In this document: positions 18,180 to 28,837 of the stretch, one piece after another | Layout of the letters: each line of letters begins with the position of its first letter | Numbering within the stretch: position 1 is the stretch's first letter | NCBI GenBank assembly: GCA_905221605.1 | Contig: CAJNDS010002363.1 | Coordinates: 186,001-250,000, forward strand | From: Symbiodinium natans | Taxonomy: Eukaryota > Sar > Dinophyceae > Suessiales > Symbiodiniaceae | Direction of reading: 5' to 3' | DNA: 64,000 nucleotides | Program-made: the position numbers and the translations under genes | The notes under the pieces: generated by a model | What the model was told of the DNA's origin: nothing | The model's input: the letters and a program-made list of their open reading frames with translations, nothing else | Database searches by the model: none

Positions 18180-19564
18180 CTAATCCCCTTGGCTCCCGGC
18201 CTCATAAACCCACGGTTTGTGCACTTTGAGAAAACCCTGGTTTACACAATGTGGTATATATTCTTTGTGCCCATGGTCCGCGTTGGTCTGGCCGTCCACG
18301 ACTTTTGCCTCGCCGGTCTGGTTGCACGGCCTCACAGGCTACTCCAAGATCACACACTGTGGCTTCATGCGTCAAGGGAGGCCTAGTGATGCGCTTGAAT
18401 GGCATTGTGGTCGGGAATCAATATGAAAACTATTAACAGTATCTTGGGAGCAGCAGCGCCTGCCGATCACAGGCGAGGCTCCGCCGGCAGCAGCTGCTTC
18501 TCGAAAGCGCTGAAGCTCCGCCTGCAGGAAGCGTGCTGGGCCAATAGACAACTGACTATCGTCAAGCATACGCGCATCACAATCGCAACGGCCGCAGGCC
18601 TTCTTGCGGAAGTTGCGGCACACAACCACCGCCAGGACCGCGGAGCAGCCGAAGAGCAGCGCTCCGAGGAGCAGCAGCCAAAAGCCCACCTGGCTGCCCA
18701 CAGCATCTGAAATGTAAGGCGCGATGCCCTAAACCCTAAACCCGATAATTAAACCCTAAACCCTAAACCGGCTATCCTGCACAGTCAAGGGGCTCAACCC
18801 TTACCAAGTACGTTGGGACCATGTGGCAGGTCGGCAGGACAGGACTCTTGACAAAAAGCTGTGTTCTGGACAATCAAAACCACGCCTCATCGTGGGCGGC
18901 CCCCAGCCATGGGACGTCCACCTTAGACTGCGTTCACGCAAGCGACGTGCGCCATGGAGCGTGGAACGCTTGAGATCGTGCCACCCGATGCTCAAATCTG
19001 ATGATGCACAGGCGCTACCGGGCAGCTGCTGGCATCGAAGTGCGTGTTGGCCTTGAACATGCTCAAGGCCCCGCTCGTTGCCGACAGCCTCAGGGACAAG
19101 GGCGCTTGCTCCGTTTCCCCACATGTGAGGAGTGCGAAGTGCCAGTCCCTGATCGCCGTCTTCTGATGCACGTGGATTCTGAAGGCGAAGTCAGCGTACT
19201 CATGGGTCTTGCCCAGCTGTCGCTTCATGTTTGCGGCACTCAGCTTCTCCTCGCAAGACAGCTGGCCCCAAGAATCCTTCACGGCACCCCAGTGATGCTC
19301 GCGCGCATCGAAGGCCACCAACATCACGGGTCCCGTCTCCCCGAGCTCCTGAGTGCCTTCCCACGCCACGTGAGCTGTCAGCTCTGCGGCCTTCGTCTCC
19401 TCGGGGCCTGCCTGGCCTAAGCAGAAACCTCCGAGATGCCAGGAACCATTGGTCTGCAGGGTCACCTTGGCTTCCAGCTGTGCGGGTGTCGAGGAGAAGG
19501 AGGTCTCGGCGGCAGCGAGCACTGGGAGGGAAAGCACTACGCGAAGGCACCGGAAGGAAGCCAT
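18180..19564 (-). CDS. G5: array family single-pass membrane protein (294 aa predicted)
   Basis: Minus-strand exons are 19564-19019, 18921-18886, 18689-18600, 18521-18460 and 18330-18180. I used this copy as the reference for the gene model. It has a signal peptide of about 20 residues, an ectodomain to SSCP (residue 182), the microexon VDVPWLGAAHDE, one helix beginning VGFWLLLLGA and ending CRNFRKK, then AELQRFREAAAAGGASPVIG and RPCNQTGEAKVVDGQTNAD. The product would sit in a secretory or surface membrane with the four-cysteine domain outside and a basic RKK motif just inside. Every acceptor after exon 1 is AG followed by G, a dinoflagellate habit. Intron 2 contains a telomere tract (18726-18769) at the same place as in G8. 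Function is unknown. Confidence 0.82.
18726..18769 (-). repeat. Telomere tract in G5 intron 2
   Basis: CCCTAAA units lie between GCGAT and GGCTATCCTGCACAG and replace about 20 bp present in G4, G6 and G7. G8 has a tract at the same junctions (26677-26716). Confidence 0.85.
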
Positions 19565-19567
19565 GAT

Positions 19568-20412
19568 CGTGGCGCTACAGGTATAATTTGACCCGCCTAC
19601 AAGGTACCTAAGGGCAAATGCCTGCAGCAGAGGGAACTGTCGATTTGGTGCAGTGTTGCACCCTCGCATTCCGGAAAGGCCTCTTTACGTGGCCAGCAGC
19701 AATCTGCCATGCACACATGGAAGCACTTCACGACGAGCAAAGCCTGCGGCCTCCCGTCTTTTAACTCTGCATGCGAGCCACACGAGCAGCTCCACGTCTC
19801 CAATGAGCTCTACAGACTCTTCAGCCAGCTACTAAAACGAGAAAACCTTGGACTCCCTCATTCCTCACTCGGCCTCTATTCTCTCAGAGCGTCTCAGTGT
19901 GCCTTGCCCAAGGTTTGCTCAGCACCGGCTACATTGATAAATAACAAGACCAAGTCAACCTGCAACATTTGGGGACCTGCAGGCTCTGGCCGCACAAACT
20001 TTGTGTTGATGCGTCAGAGCTGCAGGGAAGCAGGCCAATGTTCGGCCATAGAAATCGGCCCAAAATCTGCATGGCTCAGGGCTTTCTTTCTAACCTTGGG
20101 ACCCAAACTGCTTGAAGCAGGAGGACCCGAAAGCCTGCCCCTGATAAGAGCCCGAAGAGGAAGATTTCTGCACACACCTTTTCGGTGGGGTGCTGAGGGG
20201 TGGACCGTGCGGAGGAATCGCGCCAGGAACCGGCACACCCCATAGCCCAAAACGTCTGTACAGAGTCTGAAAGACTATCGACATATCGACCCATAAACTG
20301 TCTTACACACAGCCTTCTGACGCAGCAGCCTCTTTCCACACTGTGGTCACGTCCTGCAGCCAGATTGTTGCTAGATGTGTCTGCCGGACCGACAAAGATG
20401 CAGTAGTAGCAT
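19568..20412 (-). repeat. Conserved 5' flank of G5
   Basis: Nearly identical to 16600-17445. The leader acceptor is at 19621-19624 (57-nt leader). Its plus strand has a 178-codon open frame, also in G4, but the frame is broken in the other copies. Confidence 0.8.
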
Positions 20413-20465
20413 TTAGGGTTTAGAGTCTAGAGTTTAGGTCTACCCTAAGAAAAAGCCTCGGCCCT

Positions 20466-20511
20466 AACCCTAAACCCTAAACTCTACACCCTAAACCCTA
20501 AACCCTAAAGA
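20466..20511 (-). repeat. Telomere-like tract
   Basis: CCCTAAA units with CTACACC variants. A similar degenerate stretch sits at 17488-17522, so this one is older than the G4/G5 split. Confidence 0.75.
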
Positions 20512-20615
20512 GTACCCCAAGCTCCAATTGTCCTCAACGCAATTGCACTTGTACAGCTGCGCTACGTTACTTGTATTGTGTAGTACGCGCTGGACTTAAT
20601 CTTGATTCGCAGATG

Positions 20616-20683
20616 TCCCTAAACCCTAAACCCTAAACCCTAAACCCTAAACCCTAAACCCTAAACCCTAAACCCTAAACCTC
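20616..20683 (-). repeat. Precise telomere-repeat insertion with empty-site counterpart
   Basis: About nine perfect CCCTAAA units occupy 20618-20681 within GCAGATGTC|...|TCGGAGCAT. The G4/G5 interval has the uninterrupted site GCAGATGTCGGAGCAT at about 17629. Only TC is duplicated. Confidence 0.92.
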
Positions 20684-20896
20684 GGAGCATACTGAATTCA
20701 GGATTCAGGACGCTCAAACCCGACATCAAGGACACTTTCGCACTTGGCAAGGCAGCAAGTTGCAGGGGGCCTGTGAGGCATGTGAGGCTGCAAACTACGT
20801 CCCTGCTCTGTGTTGGCGATGTGGTCAGTTCTCAAAGCTAGGGCCCCTTTTCGGGTACCCTAAACAAGAAATGCCCGGCCGCCTTACAATAGGACC

Positions 20897-20927
20897 TCCT
20901 AAACCCTAAACCCTAAACTCTAAACAA
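20897..20927 (-). repeat. Small telomere tract, opposite orientation to the one at 17801
   Basis: Three CCCTAAA-type units after AGGACC and before AATGTTTTAGAG, close to the site that carries a TTGAGGG tract in the G4/G5 interval. Confidence 0.75.
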
Positions 20928-21014
20928 TGTTTTAGAGAAGTGGCATGTCGAGCGATTCTCAGAGGCTTGCGATGTGCACGTGCGCGGGACTGAAAGCACG
21001 ATTCGGCGCTGAAC

Positions 21015-21085
21015 GGTGTAGGGTTTAGGGTTTAGGGGTTAGGGGTTAGGGGTTAGGGTTTAGGGTTTATAGGGTTTATTTAGGC
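21015..21085 (+). repeat. Telomere-like tract 3' of G6
   Basis: TTTAGGG and TTAGGGG variants. Confidence 0.8.
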
Positions 21086-21166
21086 CCGAGAGGCCAAAAC
21101 CCGTCCCGGCGATGCGGCGATTCGGCCCCAACCTGCGCGCCGCGCCCAGTGGCTCCCAGGCGAGAG

Positions 21167-22578
21167 CTAGATGCGCCAGACCCATCTAGTCCCCTTCGCT
21201 CCCGGCCTCATAAACCCATGACTTGCGCACTTTTGGGAAAACCCTGGTAGCAATGTGGATTTATATTCTTTGTGCCCATGGTCCGCGTTGGTCTGGCCGT
21301 CCACGACTTTTGCCAGACCGGTCTGGTTGCATGGCCTCACAGGCTACTCCAAGATCACACACTGTGGCTTCAGGCGTCAAGGTGAGGCCTAGTGATGCGC
21401 TTGAATGGCATTGTTTTCGGGAATCAATATGAAAACTATTAACAGTATCTTGGGAGCAGCAGCGCCTGCCGATCACAGGCGAGGCTCCGCCGGCAGCAGC
21501 TGCTTCCCGAAAGCGCTGAAGCTCCGCCTGCAGCCAAGAACCGTGCTGAGGCCAATGCTGCCCAGGAGCTCTGGACAAAACAAGCACTCGCGCATCACTG
21601 AATACCGAATATAGCAACGGCTGGGGGCCTTCTTGCGGAAGTTGCGGCAAACAACCACCGCCAGGACTGCGGAGCAGCCGAAGAGCAGCGCTCCGAGGAG
21701 CAGCAGCCAAAAGCCCACCTGGCTGCCCACAGCGTCTGAAATCTAGGGCGCGATCTTCTTTGAATGGGGCTATAGGCGGCTATACCGGACAGTCAAGGGG
21801 CTCAACCCGGATCAACTACGTTGGGACCAGGTGGCAGGTCGGCTGGACAGGCCTCTTGACAAAAAGCTGTATGCTGGAAGATCAAAGACGAGTCCACGCC
21901 TCATCGTGGGCGGCCTCCAGCCATGGGACGTCCACCTTAGACTGCGTTCACGCAAGCGACGTGTGCCATGGAGCGTGGAATGCTTGAGATCGTGCCACCC
22001 GATGCTCAAATCTGATGATGCGCAGGCGCTACCGGGCAGCTGCTGGCATCGAAGTGCGTGTTGGCCTTGAACATGCTCAAGGCCCCGTTCGTTGCCGACA
22101 GCCTCAGGGACAAGGGCGCCTGCTCCGTTTCCCCACACGTGAGGAGCGCGAAGTGCCAGTCCCTGATTGCCGTCTTCTGATGCACGTGGATTCTGAAGGC
22201 GAAGTCAGCAAAATCATGGGTCTTGCCCAGCTGTCGCTTCATGTTTGCGGCACTCAACTTCTCCTCGCAAGACAGCTGGCCCCAAGAATCCTTCACGGCA
22301 CCCCAGCGATGCTCGCGCACATCGAAGGCCACCAACATCACGGGTCCCGTCTCCCCGAGCTCCTGGGTGCCTTCCCACTCCACGTGGGCGGCAAGCTCCG
22401 CCGCCTTCGTCTCACCCGAGCCTGCTTGGCCTAAGCAGAAACCTCCGAGATGCCAGGAACCATTGGTCTGCAGGGTCACCTTGGCTTCCAGCTGCGCGGG
22501 CGTCGAGGAGAAGGAGGTCTCGGCGGCAGCGAGCACTGGCAGCGCAAGCACTACGCGAAGGCACCGGAAGGAAGCCAT
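21167..22578 (-). CDS. G6: array family single-pass membrane protein (300 aa predicted)
   Basis: Minus-strand exons are 22578-22033, 21935-21900, 21718-21629, 21527-21466 and 21335-21167. The start is MASFRCLRVVLALPVLAAAE. Landmarks (NGS, four ectodomain cysteines, VDVPWLEAAHDE, VGFWLLLLGA...CRNFRKK, AELQRFRE) are all kept. The tail has one local change, TGLAKVVDGQTNAD where others have GEAK, then HGHKEYKSTLLPGF. The stop is TAG at 21169-21167. Its 5' flank is of the type shared with G7 and G2, not the G3/G4/G5 type, although its 3' half resembles G5, so this copy is mosaic. Confidence 0.8.
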
Positions 22579-22581
22579 GAT

Positions 22582-23280
22582 CGCGGTCGGTACCGTCTGC
22601 TACAGCTACAGGTATATAGCTTGACCTGCAATATGAAAACTGCAAATGCCTGCAGCAGAAAAAACCGATCGCACCCGTGCATTCCGGAAAGGCCTACACA
22701 AGGCTGGCAGCAATCTACCATGCACACGCGGAAGCACTTCACGATGAGCAAAGCCTGCGGCCTTGGACTCCCTCTTTCCTGACTCGGCCTCCATTCTCGA
22801 AGAATATGTCTCAGTGTGCCTTATAACGTCTACATTGAATTGCTCAACAAAAAGACCACGTAAACCTGCAACATTTAGGGAGCAGCAGCCTCTGGCCGCA
22901 CATACTTTGTGTTGATGCGTCAGAGCTGTCTCCATGCAGGGAAGCAGGCCAATGTTTGGCCCTAGAAATCGGCCCCAAATTTCTACATCGCTCAGGGCTT
23001 TCTTTCAAAACCTGCTTAAGCAGGAGGACCTGCAAGCCTGCCCCTGATAAGAGGCCAAAGAGAAAGACTTGTGCACAGACCTTTTCGGTGGGGTGCTGAG
23101 GGGTGGACCGTGCGGAGGAATCGCGCCAGGAACCGGCACACCCCATATCTCAAAACGTCTGTACAGAGTCTGAAAACCTATCGACACATCGACCCATACA
23201 CTGTCCTACACACAGCCTTCTGAAACAGCAGCCTCTTTCCCCGCTGTGGTCACGTCCTGCCACGACAAAGATGCAGCAGC
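22582..23280 (-). repeat. 5' flank of G6 (G6/G7 type)
   Basis: It closely matches 25183-25880. The leader acceptor is at 22649-22652 after TTTTTTCTGCTG, giving a 71-nt leader. The distal part still shares ACCTTTTCGGTGGGGTGCTG with the other flank type. Confidence 0.7.
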
Positions 23281-23530
23281 AACGTTTAGGGCTTGTGGAG
23301 TTTAGGTCTAGCCTACGTAAAAGCCCAGCCCTAAACCTCAACCCAACACACCCTAAAGAGCACCCCAAGCTCCACAGCGCCGCTGTGCAGCTGCGCTACG
23401 ATACTTGTATTGTGAAAAACGCGGTGGACTTAAATCTTGGTTCGCAGCCGTCGCATTTCCTGAAGGATTTCGAGTTGGCCCCAACATGTGTACCTCACCC
23501 CATATGCGAAAGACCGAAGTCCCCTGCGTC

Positions 23531-25179
23531 CTAAACCAATGACTTGCGCACATAGAGAGAAAACCCTGGTTTACACACTGTGGTATACAATTCTTTGTGC
23601 CCATGGTCCGTGTTGGTCTGGCCGTCCACGACTTTTGCCTCGCCGATCTGGTTGCACGGCCTCCCAAGCTACTCAAGCATCACACCTGTGGCTTCATGCG
23701 TCAAGGTGAGGCCAAGTGATGCGCTTGAATGGCATTGAGAGGAAGACATGGTGTTGAGTATGGTCGCACATCGGAGCGCCTGCCGATCACAGGCGAGGCT
23801 CCACCGGCAGCAGCTGCTTCTCGAAAGCGCTGAAGCTCCGCCTGCAGCCAGGAACCGTGCTGCGGCCAGGTGCTTTTGAAAACTGATTGTCGTTAGAAAG
23901 GTGTTGCCAGAGCCGTCTCAAGCATACGCGCGTCCCTGAATACCGAAAAGAGCAACGGCCGCAGGCCTTCTTGCGGAAGCTGCGGCACACAACCACCGCC
24001 AGGACTGCGGAGCAGCCGAAGAGCAGCGCTCCGAGGAGCAGCAGCCAAAAACCCACCTGGCTGCCCACAGCATCTGAAATCTACGAGTAGGGCGTGATCT
24101 GCTTGAAAGGGGGCTATAGGCTATCCTGGACAGTCAAGGGGCTCAACCCTTACCAAGTACGTTGCATTGGGACCATGTGGCAGGTCGGCAGGGCAGGACT
24201 CTTGACAAAAAGCTGTGTTCTGGACAATCAAATCCACGCCTCATGTATTGCGAGATCTCTTTTGCATGGGGCTATAGGCGGCTATCCTGCACAGTCAAGG
24301 GGCTCAACCCTTACCAACTACGTTGGTAAGGGCGTGATCTTCTTTGAATAGGGCTATCGAGTATAGGTAGCTATCCTGGACAGTCAAGCGGGTCAACTAC
24401 GTTGGGACCATGTGGCAGGTCGGCAGGACAGGACTCTGACAGAAAGCTGTGTGCTGGAAGATCACAGACGAGTCTACGCCTCATCGTGAGCGGCCTCCAG
24501 CCATGGGACGTCCACCTTAGATTGCATTCACGCAAGCGACGTGAGAATCAACCATGCAGGAGTGCGCCATGGAGCGTGGAACGCTTGAGATCGTGCCACC
24601 CGATGCTCAAATCTGATGATGCGCAGGCGCTACTGGGCAACTGCTGGCATCGAAGTGCGTGTTGGCCTTGAACATGCTCAAGGCCCCGTTCGTTGCCGAC
24701 AGCCTCAGGGACAAGGGCGCCTGCTCCGTTTCCCCACACGTGAGGAGCGCGAAGTGCCAGTCCCTGATCGCCGTCTGCTGAGGCACGTTGATTCTGAAGA
24801 CAAAGTCAGCATAAGTATGGGACTTGCCCAGCTGTCGCTTCATGTTTGCGGCACTCAGCTTCTCCTCGCAAGACAGCTGGCCCCAAGAATCCTTCACGGC
24901 ACCCCAGCGATGCTCGCGCGCATCGAAGGCCACCAACATCACGGGTCCCGTCTCCCCGAGCTCCTGAGTGCCTTCCCACGCCACGTGAGCTGTCAGCTCT
25001 GCGGCCTTCGTCTCCTCGGGGCCTGCTTGGCCTAAGCAGAAACCTCCGAGATGCCAGGAACCATTGGTCTGCAGGGTCACCTTGGCCTCCAGCTGCGCGG
25101 GCGTCGAGGAGAAGGAGGTCTCGGCGGCAGCGAGCACTGGCAGCGCAAGCACCAGGTGAAGGCACCGGAAGGAAGCCAT
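23531..25179 (-). CDS. G7: array family single-pass membrane protein (287 aa predicted)
   Basis: Minus-strand exons are 25179-24634, 24515-24480, 24056-23967, 23841-23780 and 23660-23531. The start is MASFRCLHLVLALPVLAAAE. The predicted GC donor after the microexon matters here: beyond it the sequence reads GCGTAG, which would be a stop if the exon continued, so G7 supports ending the microexon at HDE. Exon 1 ends TGCCCA|GTAG, a sequence variant that still keeps GT. Intron 2 is longer than in neighbours because a block of about 140 bp (CTATCCTGGACAGTCAAG... to GACAAAAAGCTGTG) is partly repeated at 24104-24245, 24260-24335 and 24340-24470. The tail reads HGHKELYTTVCKPGF and stops early. Confidence 0.78.
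24104..24470. repeat. Partial tandem triplication in G7 intron 2
   Basis: The segment containing CTATCCTG(G/C)ACAGTCAAG and CAACTACGTTG occurs three times here, but once in the other copies. Confidence 0.7.
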
Positions 25180-25182
25180 GAT

Positions 25183-25880
25183 CGCGGTCGGTACCGTCTG
25201 CTACAGCTACAGGTATAGCTTGACCTGCAATATGAAAACTGCAAATGCCTGCAGCAGAAAAAACCGATCGCACCCGTGCATTCCGGAAAGGCCTATCACA
25301 AGGCTGGCAGCAATCTACCATGCACACATTGAAGCACTTCACGATGAGCAAAGCCTGCGGCCTTGGACTCCCTCTTTCCTGACTCGGCCTCCATTCTCGA
25401 AGAATGTCTCAGTGTGCCTTATAACGGCTACATTGCTCAACAAAAAGACCACGTAAACCTGCAACATTTAGGGAGCAGCAGCCTCTGGCCGCACAAACTT
25501 TGTGTTGATGCGACAGAGCTGTCTCCAGGGAAGCAGGCCAATGCTCGGCCCTAGAATTCGGCCCCAAATTTCTACATGGCTCAGGGCTTTCTTTCAAAAC
25601 CTTAGGGCCCAAACTGCTTAAGCAGGAGGACCTGCAAGACTGCCCCGGATAAGAGGCCAAAGAGAAAGATTTGTGCACACACCTTTTCGGTGGGGTGCTG
25701 AGGGGTGAACCGCGCGGAGGAATCGCACCACGAACCGGCACACCCCATAGCTCAAAACGTCTGTACAGAGTCTGAAAACCTATCGACAAATCGATCAATA
25801 AACTGTCTTACACACAGCCTTCTGAAACAGCAGCCTCTTTCCCCGCTGTGGTCACGTCCTGCCACGACAAAGATGCAGCA
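25183..25880 (-). repeat. 5' flank of G7
   Basis: Close to the G6 flank. The leader acceptor is at 25248-25251 (69-nt leader). Confidence 0.7.
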
Positions 25881-26112
25881 GCAACATTTATAGGGCTTAT
25901 GGAGTTTAGGTCTAGCCTACGTAGAAGCCCCAGCCCTAAACCTCAACCCTACACACCCTAAAGAGCACCCCAAGCTCCGCAGCTCCGACAATTACACTGT
26001 ACAGCTGCGCTACGATACTTGTATTGTGAAAAACGCGATGGACTTAATCTTGAATCGCAGCCGTCGCATTTCCTGAAGGATTTCGAGTTGGCCCCAACAT
26101 GTGCACCTCACC

Positions 26113-27524
26113 CTATATGCGCCAGATCGAAGTCCCCTGCGTCCTAAACCAATGACTTGCGCACTCTCGAGAAAACCCTGGTTTACACAATGTGGCATAC
26201 CATTCTTTGTGCCCATGGTCCGCGTTGGTCTGGCCGTCCACGACTTTTGCCTCGCCGATCTGGTTGCACGGCCTCCCAAGCTACTCAAGCATCCAACCTG
26301 TGGCTTCATGCGTCTATAGGTGAGGTCTAGTGATGCGCTTGAATGGCATTGTGAGGAAGATATTGTGTTGAGTATGGTGGTTTTTTGAATATCAAAGTAA
26401 CTTCGGAGCGCCTGCCGATCACAGGCGAGGCTCCACCGGCAGCAGCTGCTTCTCGAAAGCGCTGAAGCTCCGCCTGCAGCCAGGAACAGCGCTGCGGCCG
26501 ATGCTGCCCAGGTGCTATTGAAGCGCATCACTATTGCAACGGCCGCAGGCCTTCTTGCGGAAGTTGCGGCAAACAACTACCACCAGGACCGCGGAGCAGC
26601 CAAGGAGCAACGCTCCGAGGAGCAGCAGCCAAAAACCCACCTGGCTGCCCACAGCATCTGAAATGTAAGGCGCGATACCCTAAACCCTATAAACCCTAAA
26701 CCCTAAACCCCAAACCGGCTATCCTGCACAGTCAAGGGGCTCAACCCGGATCAACTACTTTGGGACAATGTGGCAGGTCGGCAGGACAGGACTCTTCTTG
26801 ACAAAAAGCTGTGTTCTGGACAATCAAACCCACGCCTCATCGTGGGCGGCCTCCAGCCATGGGACGTCCACCTTAGACTGCGTTCACGCAAGCGACGTGC
26901 GCCATGGAGCGTGGAACGCTTGAGATCGTGCCACCCGATGCTCAAATCATCTCAAATCTGATGATGCACAGGCGCTACCGGGCAGCTGCTGGTATCGAAG
27001 TGCGTGTTGGCCTTGAACATGCTCAAGGCCCCGTTCGTTGCCGACAGCCTCAAGGACAAGGGCGCCTGCTCCGTTTCCCCACACGTGAGGAGCGCGAAGT
27101 GCCAGTCCCTGATCGCCGTCTTCTGACGCACGTTGATTCTGAAGGCGAAGTCAGCATAATCATGAGTCTTGCCCAGCTGTCGCTTCATGTTTGCGGCACT
27201 CAGCTTCTCCTCGCAAGACAGCTGGCCCCAAGAATCCTTAACGGCACCCCAGCGATGCTCGCGCGCATCGAAGGCCACCAACATCACGGGTCCCGTCTCC
27301 CCGAGCTCCTGAGTGCCTTCCCACGCCACGTGAGCTGTCAGCTCTGCGGCCTTCGTCTCCTCGGGGCCTGCTTGGCCTAAGCAGAAACCTCCGAGATGCC
27401 AGGAACCATTGGTCTGCAGGGTCACCTTGGCCTCCAGCTGCGCGGACGTTGAGGAGAAGGAGGTCTCGGCGGCAGCGAGCACTGGCAGCGCAAGCACCAG
27501 GTGAAGGCACCGGAAGGAAGCCAT
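26113..27524 (-). CDS. G8: array family single-pass membrane protein (297 aa predicted)
   Basis: Minus-strand exons are 27524-26979, 26871-26836, 26640-26551, 26473-26412 and 26272-26113. Exon 1 resembles G7 (MASFRCLHLVLALPVLAAAE; AHVAWEGTQ as in G5 and G7), with STSAQ in place of STPAQ. The helix has two local changes (LLLGC and LVVVV) that keep it hydrophobic. The microexon is VDVPWLEAAHDE with a GC donor. The tail reads HGHKEWYATLCKPGF and stops at 26115-26113. Intron 2 carries a telomere tract at the same junctions as G5, while the surrounding exons are closer to G7, which points to gene conversion or template switching between units. Confidence 0.8.
26677..26716 (-). repeat. Telomere tract in G8 intron 2
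   Basis: CCCTAAA units between GCGAT and GGCTATCCTGCACAG, the same junctions as 18726-18769 in G5. Confidence 0.85.
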
Positions 27525-27527
27525 GAT

Positions 27528-28350
27528 CGCGGTCGGTACCGTCTGCTACTGGTATCGCTTGACCCTCCTACGATATACCTAACTGCAAATGCCTGCATCG
27601 GAGGAGACGATCGATTGGTGCAGCGCTACTCCTTTGAATTCCGGAAAGGCCTCTATTCGAGGCCGGCAGCAATGTACCATGCACACATGGAAGCACTTCA
27701 CGACGAGCAAAGCCTGCAGTCTCTCGTCTTTTAACTCTGCATGTCACGAGAAGCCCCACATCTCCATAAGCTCTACAGACTCCAAAGCCAACTAAAACGA
27801 GAAAACCTTGGACGCCATCATTCCTCGCTCGGCCTCTATAAAGAATGTCTCAGTGTGCCTTGTCCAAGGTCGCTCAGCACCGGCTACATTGATAAATGAA
27901 ACGCCTGCAACATTTGGGGACCTGCAGCGTCTGGCCGCACAAACTTTGTGTTGATGCGTCGGAGCTGCAGGGGCGCAGGTCACTGTTCGGCCCTAGAAAT
28001 CGGCCCAAAATCTGCATGGCTCAGGGCTTTCTTTCTAACCTTGGGACCCAAACTGCTTGAAGCAGGAGGACCCGAAAGCCTGCCCCTGATAAGAGCCCAA
28101 AGAGGAAGATTTCTGCACACACCTTTTCGGTGGGGTGCTGAGGGGTGGACCGTGCGGAGGAATCGCGCCAGGAACCGGCACACCCCATAGCTCACAACGT
28201 CTGTACAGAGTGTGAAGGACTATCGACACATCGACCCATAAACTGTCTTACACACAGCCTTCTGACCCAGCAGCCTCTTTCCACACTGTGGTCACGTCCT
28301 GCAGCCAGATTGTTGCTAGACGTGTCTGCCGGACCGGCAAAGATGCAGCA
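27528..28350 (-). repeat. 5' flank of G8
   Basis: The distal part is of G3/G4/G5 type and the proximal part is its own. The leader acceptor at 27592-27595 reads GATGCAG|GCATTTG with a weaker pyrimidine tract (68-nt leader). Confidence 0.65.
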
Positions 28351-28599
28351 GTAGCATTTAGGACCTATAGAGTTTAGGTCTACCCTAAGTAAAAGCCTGA
28401 GCCCTAAACCCTAGTACGCGACGGACTATGAATCTAGATTCGCAGACGTCGGAGCAACCTGAATTCAGGATTCAGGACGCTCAGACCCGACATCAAGGAC
28501 ACTTTCGCACTTGGCAAGGCAGCACGCGCACACAATTGCAGCGCACCTGTCGGGCATGTGAACCTATACGCACTACCTCCCTGCTCTGTTTTGGCGCTA

Positions 28600-28720
28600 G
28601 GTTGTAACCTAGGATTAAAAAGGGTGCCTTTTTTTGCTTAAAGGGGTTTATATAGGGGAACGCCCCCTAGAGCCCCCAAAAAGGGAATAAGGGCACTACT
28701 GGGCATCCTAGGTGGTCAGT
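28600..28720. mobile_element. Possible small inverted-repeat insertion
   Basis: This segment, with AGGGTGCCTTTTTT, GGGGAACGCCCCC and GGGCACTACTGGGCATCCTAG, is absent at the same place in the other intergenic copies and resembles IR-2 interiors. Confidence 0.4.
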
Positions 28721-28837
28721 TCTCAAAGTTAGGGTGCCTTTTTGGGGTACCCTCAATCAGAGGGGCCCGGCCGCCTTCAAACAAGGACCCCCAAAAGGGA
28801 CCACGCTGAACGGTTTAGGAGTTTAGGGTTTAGGGTT

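Noticed and set aside
18600-18706. Alternative frame of exon 3 (MLWAARWAFGCCSSERC...)
   Set aside because: Differences between G1 and the others are mostly synonymous in the VGFWLLLL frame and change residues in this one; only the former gives a membrane helix.
18992-19669. Upstream in-frame ATG extending G4 and G5 (MRGCNTAPNRQ start)
   Set aside because: The extension lies in flank sequence upstream of the predicted leader acceptor and is missing in other copies; the signal peptide begins at MASFRC.
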